Below are positions 28,398 to 38,042 of a DNA stretch of 64,000 nucleotides, in pieces. Under the pieces are notes generated by a model, which searched no databases, was not told the DNA's origin, and saw only the letters and a program-made list of their open reading frames with translations. The position numbers and the translations under genes are program-made. The stretch's first letter is position 1. Every line of letters begins with the position of its first letter. The DNA lies in NCBI RefSeq assembly GCF_002000085.1, contig NZ_MUZU01000007.1:1-64000 (forward strand). The letters are read 5' to 3'. The stretch comes from Pseudocolwellia agarivorans. GTDB taxonomy: Bacteria > Pseudomonadota > Gammaproteobacteria > Enterobacterales > Alteromonadaceae.

Positions 28398-29795
28398 ATG
28401 AAAACACGTTTTCAATACACCACGGGGCTACTCATATTAAGCCTACTAACAAGCATGCCATTATTGGCAAGTACTGAAGCTAAAAAGCCTAACATTCTTT
28501 TTTTATTAGCTGACGATTTAGGCTACGGTGAACTTGGCAGTTACGGCCAACAAACCATTAAAACGCCAGAAATAGATAAGCTAGCAGCTCAAGGTTTAAA
28601 GTTTACCGATTTTTATGCTGGGAACGCCGTATGTTCTCCTTCTCGAGCAGTACTGATGACAGGTAAGCACGCTGGGCATAATACTATTCGCGGTAACAAA
28701 GGTTTTTACAAAAAAGATAACCGTTGGGGCCGTGTTTCATTACGCAAAGACGAATTAACCCTTGGTCAAATGATGCAAAACGCCGGCTATCAAACCGCCT
28801 TTATTGGTAAATGGCATTTAGAAAATCCAAATGATTTAGATACATGGGCTTATTCAAGAGGCTTCGATTACGCAGTGCAAGAACAATGGCAACGTAACGA
28901 CAGTAAAATATATTTTGATGAAACCGCTCATTGGATCAACGGTATTAACGACAAAAAATTATACGACTATACAAAGTGGGACAACATTGACGAATTTCGT
29001 ACTAACTTTGCAACTGAATACTTAGACACAGTAAGAACAAAAGATAAGCCTTTCTTCCTTTTTATGTCGTACCGCACACCACACCCTCATGAGCCAATGT
29101 TAAGAAACAAATCAATGTTTGCTGACAAAGACTGGGCTGAAGCAGAAAAGCATCACGCTAAAAAAATAACCCTTTGGGACAAACAAGTAGGCCGCCTGAT
29201 CAAACATTTAGAAACCATTGGTGAACTTGAAAACACACTAATCGTATTGACCAGTGATAATGGTGGCCATGGCGAAGCCAATCATGATTATAAATTTTTT
29301 AGCAGTAATGGTTTATTACGTGGATTTAAACGTGACCTTTACGAAGGCGGAATACGTGTTCCTCACATAGCGGTATGGCCTAACAAAATAAAACCCGGCA
29401 CAGTTAGCCATCACATTGGTGGCTTTCAAGACTTTATGCCAACCTTCGCTGAAGTTGCTGGCGCTAACATCCCTGAGGTAACCGATGGTATCTCTATTTT
29501 ACCCACCTACTTAGAGCAACAAAGTAAACAAAAACAGCACCCTTACCTTTACTGGGAAGAACAACGTAATAAAAATCCTAAAACAGGTATATTAAAAGCG
29601 ATTAGAGAAGGTCAATGGAAAGCAGTACAAGTTGGCTCTGAAGGAAAAATTGAAATATATAACTTAAACGATGATATTTCTGAAGCTCAAAACTTAGCGA
29701 CTAAATACCCTGAAAAAGTAAAACGCTATAAGAAGCTATTTAAAGAATCATCAACTTATAATCCTAACTTTCCTTATGCGAGTACAAGCGACTAA
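28398..29795 (+). CDS. Secreted sulfatase (family S1)
   Basis: 465 residues with a cleavable signal peptide (about 1-25, ending LLA-ST). Metal-binding LLADDLGYGE, formylglycine motif C-S-P-S-R (C79) in AGNAVCSPSRAVLMTG, IGKWHLEN and LTSDNGGHG are all intact. It resembles arylsulfatase-A-like enzymes of marine polysaccharide loci. It is transcribed alone and rightward from an operator-bearing intergenic region shared with the leftward sulfatase. AGGAAAG precedes the ATG. The sulfate position it attacks cannot be told from sequence alone. Confidence 0.94.
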   Translation: MKTRFQYTTGLLILSLLTSMPLLASTEAKKPNILFLLADDLGYGELGSYGQQTIKTPEIDKLAAQGLKFTDFYAGNAVCSPSRAVLMTGKHAGHNTIRGNKGFYKKDNRWGRVSLRKDELTLGQMMQNAGYQTAFIGKWHLENPNDLDTWAYSRGFDYAVQEQWQRNDSKIYFDETAHWINGINDKKLYDYTKWDNIDEFRTNFATEYLDTVRTKDKPFFLFMSYRTPHPHEPMLRNKSMFADKDWAEAEKHHAKKITLWDKQVGRLIKHLETIGELENTLIVLTSDNGGHGEANHDYKFFSSNGLLRGFKRDLYEGGIRVPHIAVWPNKIKPGTVSHHIGGFQDFMPTFAEVAGANIPEVTDGISILPTYLEQQSKQKQHPYLYWEEQRNKNPKTGILKAIREGQWKAVQVGSEGKIEIYNLNDDISEAQNLATKYPEKVKRYKKLFKESSTYNPNFPYASTSD

Positions 29796-30224
29796 GTCTG
29801 CTTTGATTAAAGGGGATCGCTTTAATCAGGTAATCATTCAAATCAGCATAAACAATCACGTAACTACCCAGCTTACGTGATAACTTTCTATTAATTGAAA
29901 TAGCCCTTCCCTTCACCATAAAATCCAATTAACTTTAGTATTGAAATACGGCGATAAAAAGCAAAATGTAGCCTAATAGATAACTAACCCACACTCGGTA
30001 TAATCGATTTTATAATTTGATGATTATTTGCTGATTTATAAATAAAAGATGATAAACATGAATAGCATCCAATTAACATGACTGTAATCCTCATTTTTAA
30101 ATGACCTCATCATTAAAAAGATATTTGTGAAAGAAAAATAAAATGTTCGGAGCTATTGATTATCGCACTGTTTATTGTGAGCTGTTTTGTATAGGTTCAT
30201 CACAAACCACCACATGAATACATC

Positions 30225-30253
30225 TTAAACATGTTCAAGCATTCTGTTAGAAT
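30225..30253 (+). promoter_or_regulatory. Sigma-70 promoter of the DEAD-box helicase gene
   Basis: TTAAAC, 17 bases, then TAGAAT (with TGT before it), about 33 bp upstream of the start codon. The rest of the 29796-30285 gap holds a hairpin near 29857-29881 (TCACGTAA/TTACGTGA) and no gene. Confidence 0.5.
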
Positions 30254-30285
30254 AGTCGGCTATTAATTAAAGAATCCCGAAACGC

Positions 30286-31515
30286 ATGTCAGAATTTAAA
30301 GCATTTTCACTTTTACCGTCAATTATTGATCGCGTTACTCTTAAAGGTTATACGCAGCCCACACCGATCCAAAAAGAATGTATTCCTGCTCTTATTAGAG
30401 GCTTTGACCTTCTTGGTATCGCGCAAACGGGAACAGGAAAAACAGCGGCTTTTTCATTACCTATTATCAATAATTTTGGCCAAAATAAAATTGATATCAA
30501 AGCTAAGAGCACGCGTTCGCTCATACTAACGCCCACACGTGAACTTGCCTCGCAAATAATGCAAAACATTGATGACTATTCTGATGGCTTAGAGCTTAAA
30601 ACCAAAGTGGTTTATGGTGGTGTAGGTAGACAAGCACAAGTTGACGCTATCGCACTAGGGCTTGATATTTTAGTGGCTACCCCCGGTAGATTATTAGATT
30701 TAATTGAAACGGGCGATATAAACTTTGAAGCATTAGAAGTATTTGTATTAGATGAAGCAGATACCATGCTTGATATGGGGTTCTTTAACGATGTTCAAAG
30801 CATCATATCTAAATTACCAAAGAAGCGGCAAACACTGTTATTTTCAGCAACTATGCCAGCGGAAATAGAGATACTTGCACAAACCATATTAACAGCTCCA
30901 ACCAAAGTTCAAATTGCTGCGGAAACAGTGACTCTCGACTTAGTTAATCAAAGCGTATACCACCTTGATAAATCGAATAAAGTACCTTTACTCTTTAATA
31001 TTCTAACAAAGCCTGAATATGAAAAAGTGCTGATCTTTTGTAAAACAAAATATGGCGCTGATATCATTGTTAAAGCACTAGAAAAAGAATCAATAACTGC
31101 CGCTAGCCTTCACAGTGGAAAAACACAAGCCGTTAGAGAAGAAGCCTTACAAAACTTTAAAGATTCTACGTTAAGAGTATTAGTTGCAACAGATGTAGCA
31201 GCTCGTGGTATTGATGTTGATAATATTACGTTAGTTATTAACTATAACCTTCCTGAAGACCCCAGAAACTATATACACCGTATTGGACGTACTGCTCGCG
31301 CAGGTAAAAATGGCAAGGCTATTTCGTTTGCGGTAGAAAATGATGTAAGGCAATTAACGAATATTGAAAGCAGCATAGGGAAAGCTATTCCTGTTGTTAC
31401 AGAACAGCCTTTTCATAAAGAGTTTTCAAAAGCCCCTATACAAACTAAGAAAAAGAAAACGGTTAAAAAGTCAAATATAACCAGAACAAAAAGAAGCAGA
31501 TCAAAGAAAAAATAA
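30286..31515 (+). CDS. DEAD-box ATP-dependent RNA helicase (RhlE-like)
   Basis: 409 residues with every helicase motif: Q-motif GYTQPTPIQ, AQTGTGKT, PTRELA, TPGRLLD, DEAD, SAT, ARGIDV and HRIGRTARAG. The tail is short and strongly basic (KKKTVKKSNITRTKRSRSKKK region), typical of RhlE-type cold-adapted helicases that remodel ribosomal and messenger RNA. It has its own promoter and lies between sulfatase genes, but nothing ties it functionally to the polysaccharide locus. Confidence 0.93.
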   Translation: MSEFKAFSLLPSIIDRVTLKGYTQPTPIQKECIPALIRGFDLLGIAQTGTGKTAAFSLPIINNFGQNKIDIKAKSTRSLILTPTRELASQIMQNIDDYSDGLELKTKVVYGGVGRQAQVDAIALGLDILVATPGRLLDLIETGDINFEALEVFVLDEADTMLDMGFFNDVQSIISKLPKKRQTLLFSATMPAEIEILAQTILTAPTKVQIAAETVTLDLVNQSVYHLDKSNKVPLLFNILTKPEYEKVLIFCKTKYGADIIVKALEKESITAASLHSGKTQAVREEALQNFKDSTLRVLVATDVAARGIDVDNITLVINYNLPEDPRNYIHRIGRTARAGKNGKAISFAVENDVRQLTNIESSIGKAIPVVTEQPFHKEFSKAPIQTKKKKTVKKSNITRTKRSRSKKK

Positions 31516-31627
31516 GTATCAATGTGCTTGGGTTGCTGAATCCCCTTAAAGCGTTCATTACTTTTAGGCATATTTCTAACGGCTTAATTTCGACAACTGA
31601 CATATTCTCAATAAAAATAGATATAAA

Positions 31628-31654
31628 AAAGGCCCTACTGAATGTAGAGCCTTG
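31628..31654 (-). terminator. Terminator of the three-gene sulfatase/GH110 operon
   Basis: Read on the minus strand, AAGGCTCTAC pairs with GTAGGGCCTT and is followed by a run of T. It lies about 65 bp after the stop of the sulfatase at 31717. Confidence 0.65.
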
Positions 31655-31716
31655 TACTTATTATTTTAGAGTTTTTTTATTTAAAATACTCGTGTATATA
31701 CCTAAAAACTATCAGT

Positions 31717-33681
31717 TTATTTTGTTTTTAAATAGCTAACTCTTGCATCAAACCAACTAAAAATAGTTCGTTGTCGCCAGTTTTCTGCTGGATCTTTTAC
31801 GTTTTTACCTGGTTTTTTCCATTCTTTTCTAAATGGAATATCAAATGTTACACCCAGTGCATCGTGTAGCTGAGTTGCTATGTTTAACATTGTTAATATT
31901 TGCGCCGTATCAGATGTTTTTGCAATAACATTTTGTAAATCAGCTACGGGTGGTTTACCTGCATTAAGTGCTAAATATTGAATAGCGCGAGCGCGATTTA
32001 ACATGTTGCTATCTGTTTGCTTTATTTTTTCAATTAACGGTAATAAAGCTTTAGCCTGTTCAGCAAAGGTAAGTGTACTATTTAATGCCCAATATCTCTG
32101 CCATTCGTTTGTTGAATTTAAGGCCTTTTTAAGCCCTTCTTCTGCTTTGCTATAAGGCATTAAACTCAAGTCAGCTGTTGCTATTAATGTTTTAATTTCA
32201 TCTTTGCTTTGCTCACCAAAACCAATCACGTCTTCTTTGGCTTCTGTAGCTAAATGATATTCAGGATAAAAACCAAGATCTGGCATGCTTTGTAGTTGGT
32301 TTTGTAGGGTATGACGCATTTCTACTAAGGTGTTTTTAAATTCAGGTAATTGAGCTAAGTCTTTTGTTTCATAAAAGTCGTCTTCTACGTTATATAACGA
32401 TTCAACCGCTTTTGTTTGAAAAAACTGGCTTTGAACGTCGTTTAGCTTTCCTGCTTCGTATAAATCTTTCCATTCTTTGTAAGCTGCTTGCTTGTAGCGA
32501 TAACTTGCAAAGAGTCCGTCAGGGTTAAATGGTAGGTAATGACGTATGTATTTGTATTTACCTTTTCTGTAGCTTCTCACCATGTCGTATTTTTCGTCGA
32601 ATCGGTCAGCAAAGGCAAAATGTGTATCGCGTTTATTCAGCTCTGGTAAGCTAAGATCTTTTGATAAAAATGGCTGTCCGTCTTGTAGCTCTGAACCTTG
32701 TAACCCCGCTAACTTGAGTAAGGTGGGAGCAAAATCGATAAAGTTCACTAAACCATCGACACGAGTTTCAGACTTACCTTGTAGGTCTTCATGAAGTAAA
32801 TAACGGAAGTTTTTTGGAACACGTACAACAAGCGGTACATTTAAGCCACGTTCGTAGATAAAACCTTTACTACCAGGTAATACACCACCATGGTCACCAA
32901 AGTAAAATACAAAGGTATCTTCTAAAACACCTTCATCTTCAAGCTGTTTGATAATAACACCAATTTCTTCATCCATTTGTTGGTGTAAGTCTAAATAGCG
33001 TGCATGAGTGTATCTAAACAATTCTGTGTCTGGATGAATTGGCGCTAAAGCGACATTTTTAGGATCGTGCTTTGTTGGATGCTCTTTAACATCTGATGCT
33101 GGAAAGTGTAATTTGTGTTCATGTGTTGTTTTCCAGCTTTGCATATGAAAGAAAGGCTGGTTAGGTTTACGATTACGCCAATCGGCACCTTTTACTGAAG
33201 CACTCCAGTGTTTTTCAGGTTCAACAAAATTATAATCTTCTTTGTAGTTATTAGTAGTGAAATACCCTGCTTTAGTTAAATAATCGCTTATTGTGCTTAA
33301 ACCCTCAGGTAAGTTGATATTTTGGTAAGGACGATGATATTCCATAGCCAATTTAGCTGGATATGCGCCTAAGGCTAAGGTAGTACGTGCTGTTGAACAT
33401 ACAGCTGCGTTAGATAACGCATTATTAAATACTAAGCCGTGTTCAGCTAAAGATTCAATGTTAGGCATTTCTGCCCCTTTTGGATTATATAACTTTAAGT
33501 AGTCTTTAGAGTTATCTTCAGACACTAACCACACAAAGTTAGGTTTTTTTTGCTCTACTTGTGTATTTGATTCTGCGTTTACGCTATTTTTTGTATAGCC
33601 ACTAGCTGATACAAGCAAACAAGTGGTAAAGCCTGCTATAAGTAGTGGTAGTGCTTTGTTATTTTTTAATAAATGTTTCAT
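31717..33681 (-). CDS. Secreted sulfatase with variant active-site motif (C-S-T-A-R) and C-terminal extension
   Basis: 654 residues with an N-terminal signal region (hydrophobic about 10-27). The sulfatase core has WLVSEDNSKD in place of the usual Asp-Asp metal motif, and AAVCSTARTTLALG with Cys95. Here the third position is Thr rather than Pro or Ala. FYFGDHGGVLPG and GDHG metal residues are present. An approximately 180-residue C-terminal helical region (about 480-654) may be HEAT-like and is uncommon in simple arylsulfatases. It is the last gene of an operon (18 bp after the GH110 gene). It is probably active but of divergent subfamily. The substrate is inferred to be sulfated galactan. 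Confidence 0.88.
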   Translation of the reverse strand: MKHLLKNNKALPLLIAGFTTCLLVSASGYTKNSVNAESNTQVEQKKPNFVWLVSEDNSKDYLKLYNPKGAEMPNIESLAEHGLVFNNALSNAAVCSTARTTLALGAYPAKLAMEYHRPYQNINLPEGLSTISDYLTKAGYFTTNNYKEDYNFVEPEKHWSASVKGADWRNRKPNQPFFHMQSWKTTHEHKLHFPASDVKEHPTKHDPKNVALAPIHPDTELFRYTHARYLDLHQQMDEEIGVIIKQLEDEGVLEDTFVFYFGDHGGVLPGSKGFIYERGLNVPLVVRVPKNFRYLLHEDLQGKSETRVDGLVNFIDFAPTLLKLAGLQGSELQDGQPFLSKDLSLPELNKRDTHFAFADRFDEKYDMVRSYRKGKYKYIRHYLPFNPDGLFASYRYKQAAYKEWKDLYEAGKLNDVQSQFFQTKAVESLYNVEDDFYETKDLAQLPEFKNTLVEMRHTLQNQLQSMPDLGFYPEYHLATEAKEDVIGFGEQSKDEIKTLIATADLSLMPYSKAEEGLKKALNSTNEWQRYWALNSTLTFAEQAKALLPLIEKIKQTDSNMLNRARAIQYLALNAGKPPVADLQNVIAKTSDTAQILTMLNIATQLHDALGVTFDIPFRKEWKKPGKNVKDPAENWRQRTIFSWFDARVSYLKTK

Positions 33682-33699
33682 GTTTTAATCTCAAATATT

Positions 33700-35499
33700 T
33701 TATTTTATTGAACCATCATTTTTTAATGTAGTTTCTGATTTTTTGTCTGCTTTAATGACTTGTTGATGTTCGCCAATGTATTGATTATTTTCTAATACAA
33801 CATTACGGCTATTTACAAATTCAAATAAAGGTCGGTTAGGATGAAGTACCGGTTTATTAATGTTTTTCTTAATAATATTATTACGAATTTCTAAACCGTC
33901 TACGCGATCAGCCCAAATAATTCGGTGGCCAAAACTGTTTATTGTGTTGTTTTCGAAGCGTATATTTTGGTCGTATAGCTCGTCTTGATTAAAGTTTTTC
34001 CCAAGCCTTGGGGTTATATACATAACAGCATGTTCTGCACCTGCGTAGGCAACATAATCGAAGGTATTATTTCGAATAAGCACATCTTCAACTACGCCAG
34101 ACTCAAACCAATAATAGGTTTCCCCACGAAATAAAATAGCTGACATCATGGAAGAAAAGTGATTATTTTCAATTACGGTTTTTAGTGGTGTTTTTAATAC
34201 GATGTTTCTTGCTCTGTGGTTGCTTATACTGGTTCCACGCATAGTAAACGTTGGATTCCATGTTTTATTTTCAAGTAAGTCGTTTTCAACTAACTGTTTA
34301 GGTAATGGCTGCTCGAAGGTAATTTCAGTATACAATTCATTGATGACTTTGACTGATTTTACAATGTTGGTTGTTGCACGTTTTACACTAGGTTGATGGA
34401 TGAACCACATTTCGTCGCCAACACCTGCAAACTCAAAACCGAGTTGTTCAAAATGGCCAAACTTTATTCTTACGGTGTGCTCATTTATCACTTTATCTAC
34501 TAGCGTATAAGTGCCGTGTACATTGGTTCCATCGTCAAGCATATTTTCAAAACGACTATTTTCAATCAATATGTCGCCTTTACAATTAGCAAAATGTGTT
34601 GCGTCTGCCGTTGATGAAATAAGTCGTTGCGCGCCGTTACGAAGGTAAACCCCAGAATTTAATATTTTGATATTGTCTGTTCTTTCAAACAAAAAGCCCA
34701 TACCTAATGCGTGATGAACAATCACATTGTTAAACACGACATTTTTGGAATTTTTAGTTTGAAAAGCTGGAGCATAACGATGCGTTTCACGATCGCCTTT
34801 AGAGCTGGTTAACGATCCTATTGGCGGGTAATGCTTAAGTTTTTCATAAATTCTGAGAACGCCATTACCTAAGTCATCAACTTTTTTGGGTGTACTTTTT
34901 AAATCAAAACCACCGTGGACAACACGTTTTTTTTCTTTTTCCCATGCTAAAGTCGAACCTAGGTATTCATAATTAAAACCGTCTACATCAGGAAAACGGA
35001 TCTGATTTTTTTCAACTTTCCAAGTATGACTGCCCGTCCATGGTTTAACGTCGCGATAGCCTTTTTCTTTATTTATCGCAATAATTTCAGAGACAAAAGT
35101 AAATGGAATATCCCAATCAATAGTTAAGTTACTTACGTTAACTTTATTATTGTTATACAACTGAAAAGGTGCCATTTGACCATGAAAAATAAATTCAGCG
35201 TTGTTACCTTCAATTTCTACTGAATTAAAGTTTTCTAATGCAAACGCTATTTTTTTCATACCATTGCCATGATTAGTTATGGCTCGGTATTTACTTAAAG
35301 CGTAATCCGGTAAAAATTTGTAAGTACCTTTTTTGAAAACAATTTTCAGGTCTTTATCTACCACCTTTTCTAATGCGGCACGCACTATGGGGGTCATGTC
35401 TTCAGTTGTATGTTCAAAAATCAAGGTTTGTTTAGCATAAGCATTTACTGCGCTAAGCGCTAAAGCAGTTATGACAATAGTTATTATTTTAGTTTTCAC
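33700..35499 (-). CDS. Glycoside hydrolase family 110 alpha-galactosidase
   Basis: 599 residues with a signal peptide (about 1-22) and a right-handed parallel beta-helix. The GH110 signature is clear: RLISSTADATHFANCKGD (about 292-309) followed by an acidic pair in LDDGTNVHG (D322/D323). GH110 enzymes cleave terminal alpha-1,3-linked galactose, and marine members have been linked to carrageenan loci. The start is GTG at 35499, with AGAGAGA about 6 bases upstream. It lies between two sulfatase genes on the same strand in an operon, suggesting galactose release after desulfation. Confidence 0.88.
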   Translation of the reverse strand: MKTKIITIVITALALSAVNAYAKQTLIFEHTTEDMTPIVRAALEKVVDKDLKIVFKKGTYKFLPDYALSKYRAITNHGNGMKKIAFALENFNSVEIEGNNAEFIFHGQMAPFQLYNNNKVNVSNLTIDWDIPFTFVSEIIAINKEKGYRDVKPWTGSHTWKVEKNQIRFPDVDGFNYEYLGSTLAWEKEKKRVVHGGFDLKSTPKKVDDLGNGVLRIYEKLKHYPPIGSLTSSKGDRETHRYAPAFQTKNSKNVVFNNVIVHHALGMGFLFERTDNIKILNSGVYLRNGAQRLISSTADATHFANCKGDILIENSRFENMLDDGTNVHGTYTLVDKVINEHTVRIKFGHFEQLGFEFAGVGDEMWFIHQPSVKRATTNIVKSVKVINELYTEITFEQPLPKQLVENDLLENKTWNPTFTMRGTSISNHRARNIVLKTPLKTVIENNHFSSMMSAILFRGETYYWFESGVVEDVLIRNNTFDYVAYAGAEHAVMYITPRLGKNFNQDELYDQNIRFENNTINSFGHRIIWADRVDGLEIRNNIIKKNINKPVLHPNRPLFEFVNSRNVVLENNQYIGEHQQVIKADKKSETTLKNDGSIK

Positions 35500-35617
35500 T
35501 GCATCTCTCTGAATTATTTTTTAAAATAGTGAGTGATCATTTGTTAAAACAATTTTAATCACTTTTAAATGGAAGCAAGGGCAAATAATATGGATGTATT
35601 TGCCCTACTTGATTTAC

Positions 35618-37219
35618 TTACTGATTTTTTACACGATATATATTTTCTAATTTTTCGTAATATGAGTTTTTAGGTTTTGGCATATAAGCAGGCCATTCAA
35701 CTGGAGGATATACTTGATCGCCTCTTAGCTTCAACGTATCGGAGTTACGTTTTCGGTAGCTTTCACACTGTGCACTTACGCAATATTTACCCCACATATC
35801 GAGTACTTCTTTAATCGCTTTGTCTGATTCTGGATAAGCGCCTTTATCATCAGTTTCAGCAATCCAGTTGAGTAGAATTTGACGATGACGTTTTAATTCT
35901 GTTGCGTATTCAGGCAATAAAGCTAAATTATGAATTTGATGTGGATCAGAATCTAAGTCGTATAGCTCTTCTACTGGTTTAGTAGCTGAAAAATAAGCTG
36001 CTTGTGCAGGTGTTAGTTTACCTTGTTCAAATAAAGCATGAAATTCCATTGAAAAGTCTTTTTTATCGCGATACTGAGGTTGAGCGCTTGAAAGTTCAGG
36101 ATGAAATTGTCTAATGTAGCGATACTTTTCAGTGCGAACAGTTCTTGAACGATCAAAAGTATGATCCATTCGATCTTTAGCAGAAATTAAAAATTCACGG
36201 CCTGTAAACTCATCTGAAAACAAGTTTTCTCCATCATAGTAATCTGGAGCGGTGATACCTGCCAGTGCTAAGCTGGTAGTTGGAATATCTAAACCGCTAA
36301 CAAGTTCGTTACGGACTGCACCTTTTTTTCTAAGTGATTTGTTACCCGCTGGCCAGTTGATCACTAAAGGCACTTTTACGCCGTCTTCGTATAGCTCTTG
36401 TTTATGACGTAATAAGCCCATTCCGTGATCTGAAAACCAAAATATTGCGGTGTTTTCTAGTATATTGTTATCAGCTAATTCTTTAAGTATTTCAGCTAAT
36501 TCTATATCAGACATAACTTGCGTTCGGTAATGTTTTGCCCATTCATAACGTGTTGCTGGTGTATCGGCATAATATGGAGGGAGTATCATTTTTGCCGGAT
36601 CAACTTTAGGTACGCCTGCTTTGTCCATATGAGGAGTATTATGTTTAGCGCCTTTAAGTTGTATTTGCCCGAAAAATGGTTTGTTTTTTAATTGTTTAGC
36701 CCAATCAAATTTTTCACCATCGTGAGCCCCTTGAAAGCCAGCAAAACCTTTATGGGCATTGTACAACTTGCTTCTATCGTATTTAAAATTGTAGTCGTCT
36801 TTACCAATGTTAAATGTTTGATAACCGGCATCAATAAATAATTCAGGTACAGTTTTATAACCTTTAGGTAAAAACATACCGTTATAACTTGAACGATATG
36901 AGCGATGTTCGTGAACCCCTAATGTTGTTTGATATTGCCCAGTAATTAAGGCTGAACGTGTTGCTGAACAAACAGGAGCTGGCTGATTTGTATTCGTAAA
37001 ACGAACGCCCGTGTCTGCAAACTGTTTTACGTTAGGTGTTGATACGGTGTAATCACCCCACGCGTTATTCCAAGCGTTTTGATCTTCTATGTAAATCCAT
37101 AAAATATTTGGGCGCGCTTTATTGACTTGCGGATTTTGCTGTTGAGTTTGAGCTGCGTCTTTATTCACACACGCTGTTAAGCAGATAAGTGCAACACAAC
37201 CTATAATTTTTGACCACAT
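35618..37219 (-). CDS. Sulfatase (family S1), predicted lipoprotein
   Basis: 533 residues from ATG 37219, which has AAGGT 8 bases upstream. An ATG at 37246 is rejected because it would displace the signal peptide. The lipobox CLTACV is at about residue 17. The core shows IYIEDQNAWN (Glu-Asp metal pair), formylglycine motif C-S-A-T-R (C84), IGKDDYNF and FWFSDHGMGLLRH. It belongs to the same broad group as the sulfatase at 31717-33681 (ED rather than DD metal pair). It is the first gene of the operon with GH110 and that sulfatase, with an operator-like palindrome upstream. Confidence 0.92.
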   Translation of the reverse strand: MWSKIIGCVALICLTACVNKDAAQTQQQNPQVNKARPNILWIYIEDQNAWNNAWGDYTVSTPNVKQFADTGVRFTNTNQPAPVCSATRSALITGQYQTTLGVHEHRSYRSSYNGMFLPKGYKTVPELFIDAGYQTFNIGKDDYNFKYDRSKLYNAHKGFAGFQGAHDGEKFDWAKQLKNKPFFGQIQLKGAKHNTPHMDKAGVPKVDPAKMILPPYYADTPATRYEWAKHYRTQVMSDIELAEILKELADNNILENTAIFWFSDHGMGLLRHKQELYEDGVKVPLVINWPAGNKSLRKKGAVRNELVSGLDIPTTSLALAGITAPDYYDGENLFSDEFTGREFLISAKDRMDHTFDRSRTVRTEKYRYIRQFHPELSSAQPQYRDKKDFSMEFHALFEQGKLTPAQAAYFSATKPVEELYDLDSDPHQIHNLALLPEYATELKRHRQILLNWIAETDDKGAYPESDKAIKEVLDMWGKYCVSAQCESYRKRNSDTLKLRGDQVYPPVEWPAYMPKPKNSYYEKLENIYRVKNQ

Positions 37220-37339
37220 TTTATTTACCTTAAAATAATAATGCACAGTCTAGCTAAACGAGACTATGCCAAACGAATTAACTTTTTAATTAATCAAAAT
37301 TTTAACGATCGATACCTGAACATGAACGACTTTCATCCA

Positions 37340-37535
37340 TTAACACACTCTATTTTTAACAAGATCAGGATGTTGCTCCGTTAGGTTATGTTGTTCGCAA
37401 AGGTCAGTTGATAAGTCTTAATGTTCAACAACCTCTTTATAGCCTTTTACTCGATTACTTTTAAATAAACGTCTTATTTTCCATCTATCATGGCTTGAGG
37501 CAATTGCTTACCTTGTGGAAATTCTCAATATAAGT
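37340..37535 (-). pseudogene. Decayed C-terminal remnant of a sulfatase gene
   Basis: On the minus strand, three frames together give a sulfatase C-terminus: EFPQGKQLPQAMIDGK, then HDRWKIRRLFKSNRVKGYKE, then DLSTDLCEQHNLTEQHPDLV, ending at TAA 37340. This matches the usual IDG-, WK- and DLxxDPxEQxNLxxxHP- pattern of S1 sulfatases. It is broken by stops and frame changes and has lost its catalytic half. It lies just upstream of the intact sulfatase at 35618. Confidence 0.65.
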
Positions 37536-37671
37536 AATCATGCAACGTTGGTATAGCCAACACTAATTGATTAAACTTTATATTAAACATACATGTATAT
37601 TATTTGATCAAAAGTACTTCAAGAGAGCTTTTTATTTCCTTATCTTTTTCGATAATAGATCAAAAACAAAA

Positions 37672-37689
37672 AAGGAAAGCGCTATCCTT
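37672..37689. promoter_or_regulatory. Candidate LacI/GalR-type operator, site 3
   Basis: AAGGAAAGCGCTATCCTT is a near-perfect 18-bp palindrome with a central CG, nearly the same as the site at 28313. It lies about 450 bp upstream of the sulfatase/GH110 operon and 355 bp upstream of the rightward transporter. Weaker AGCGCT- or GCGCTACCCT-like matches occur at about 37851 and 38008. The remainder of 37536-38042 is AT-rich and non-coding. Confidence 0.6.
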
Positions 37690-38042
37690 ATTAAGTTAAA
37701 CTTATTTAAAAAAAGTGTCAATTAAATACTTTAAGCTAAATGTAAGGAAAAATAACAAGTAGTAATCAATGCCATCTTAAAAGAATTTTAAAGCTTAATT
37801 TAATAAAAATAATTTTTTGGCAATGTAATATTGGTTATCACAAAAATAATAGCGCTCGCCTATTACATAAAAACATCCGTAAAATTAAAGATATTAAATC
37901 TTTAAAATTTTGAAAAAATTGGTATAAATTAATATTTGTGTTAATTTAATTAACAGCTATATTTATCCCCCCAAAAATTAAGAAAACACTCTTTTTATGA
38001 TTATATTGCGCTACCCTAACGTACGCTAAGATACAATAGAAT

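Noticed and set aside
31524-31739. 71-residue plus-strand ORF after the helicase
   Set aside because: It spans a terminator hairpin and the end of the opposite sulfatase gene, with no recognisable features.
38008-38017. Further operator copy upstream of the transporter (GCGCTACCCT)
   Set aside because: Only half of the palindrome matches, too weak to list as an operator.
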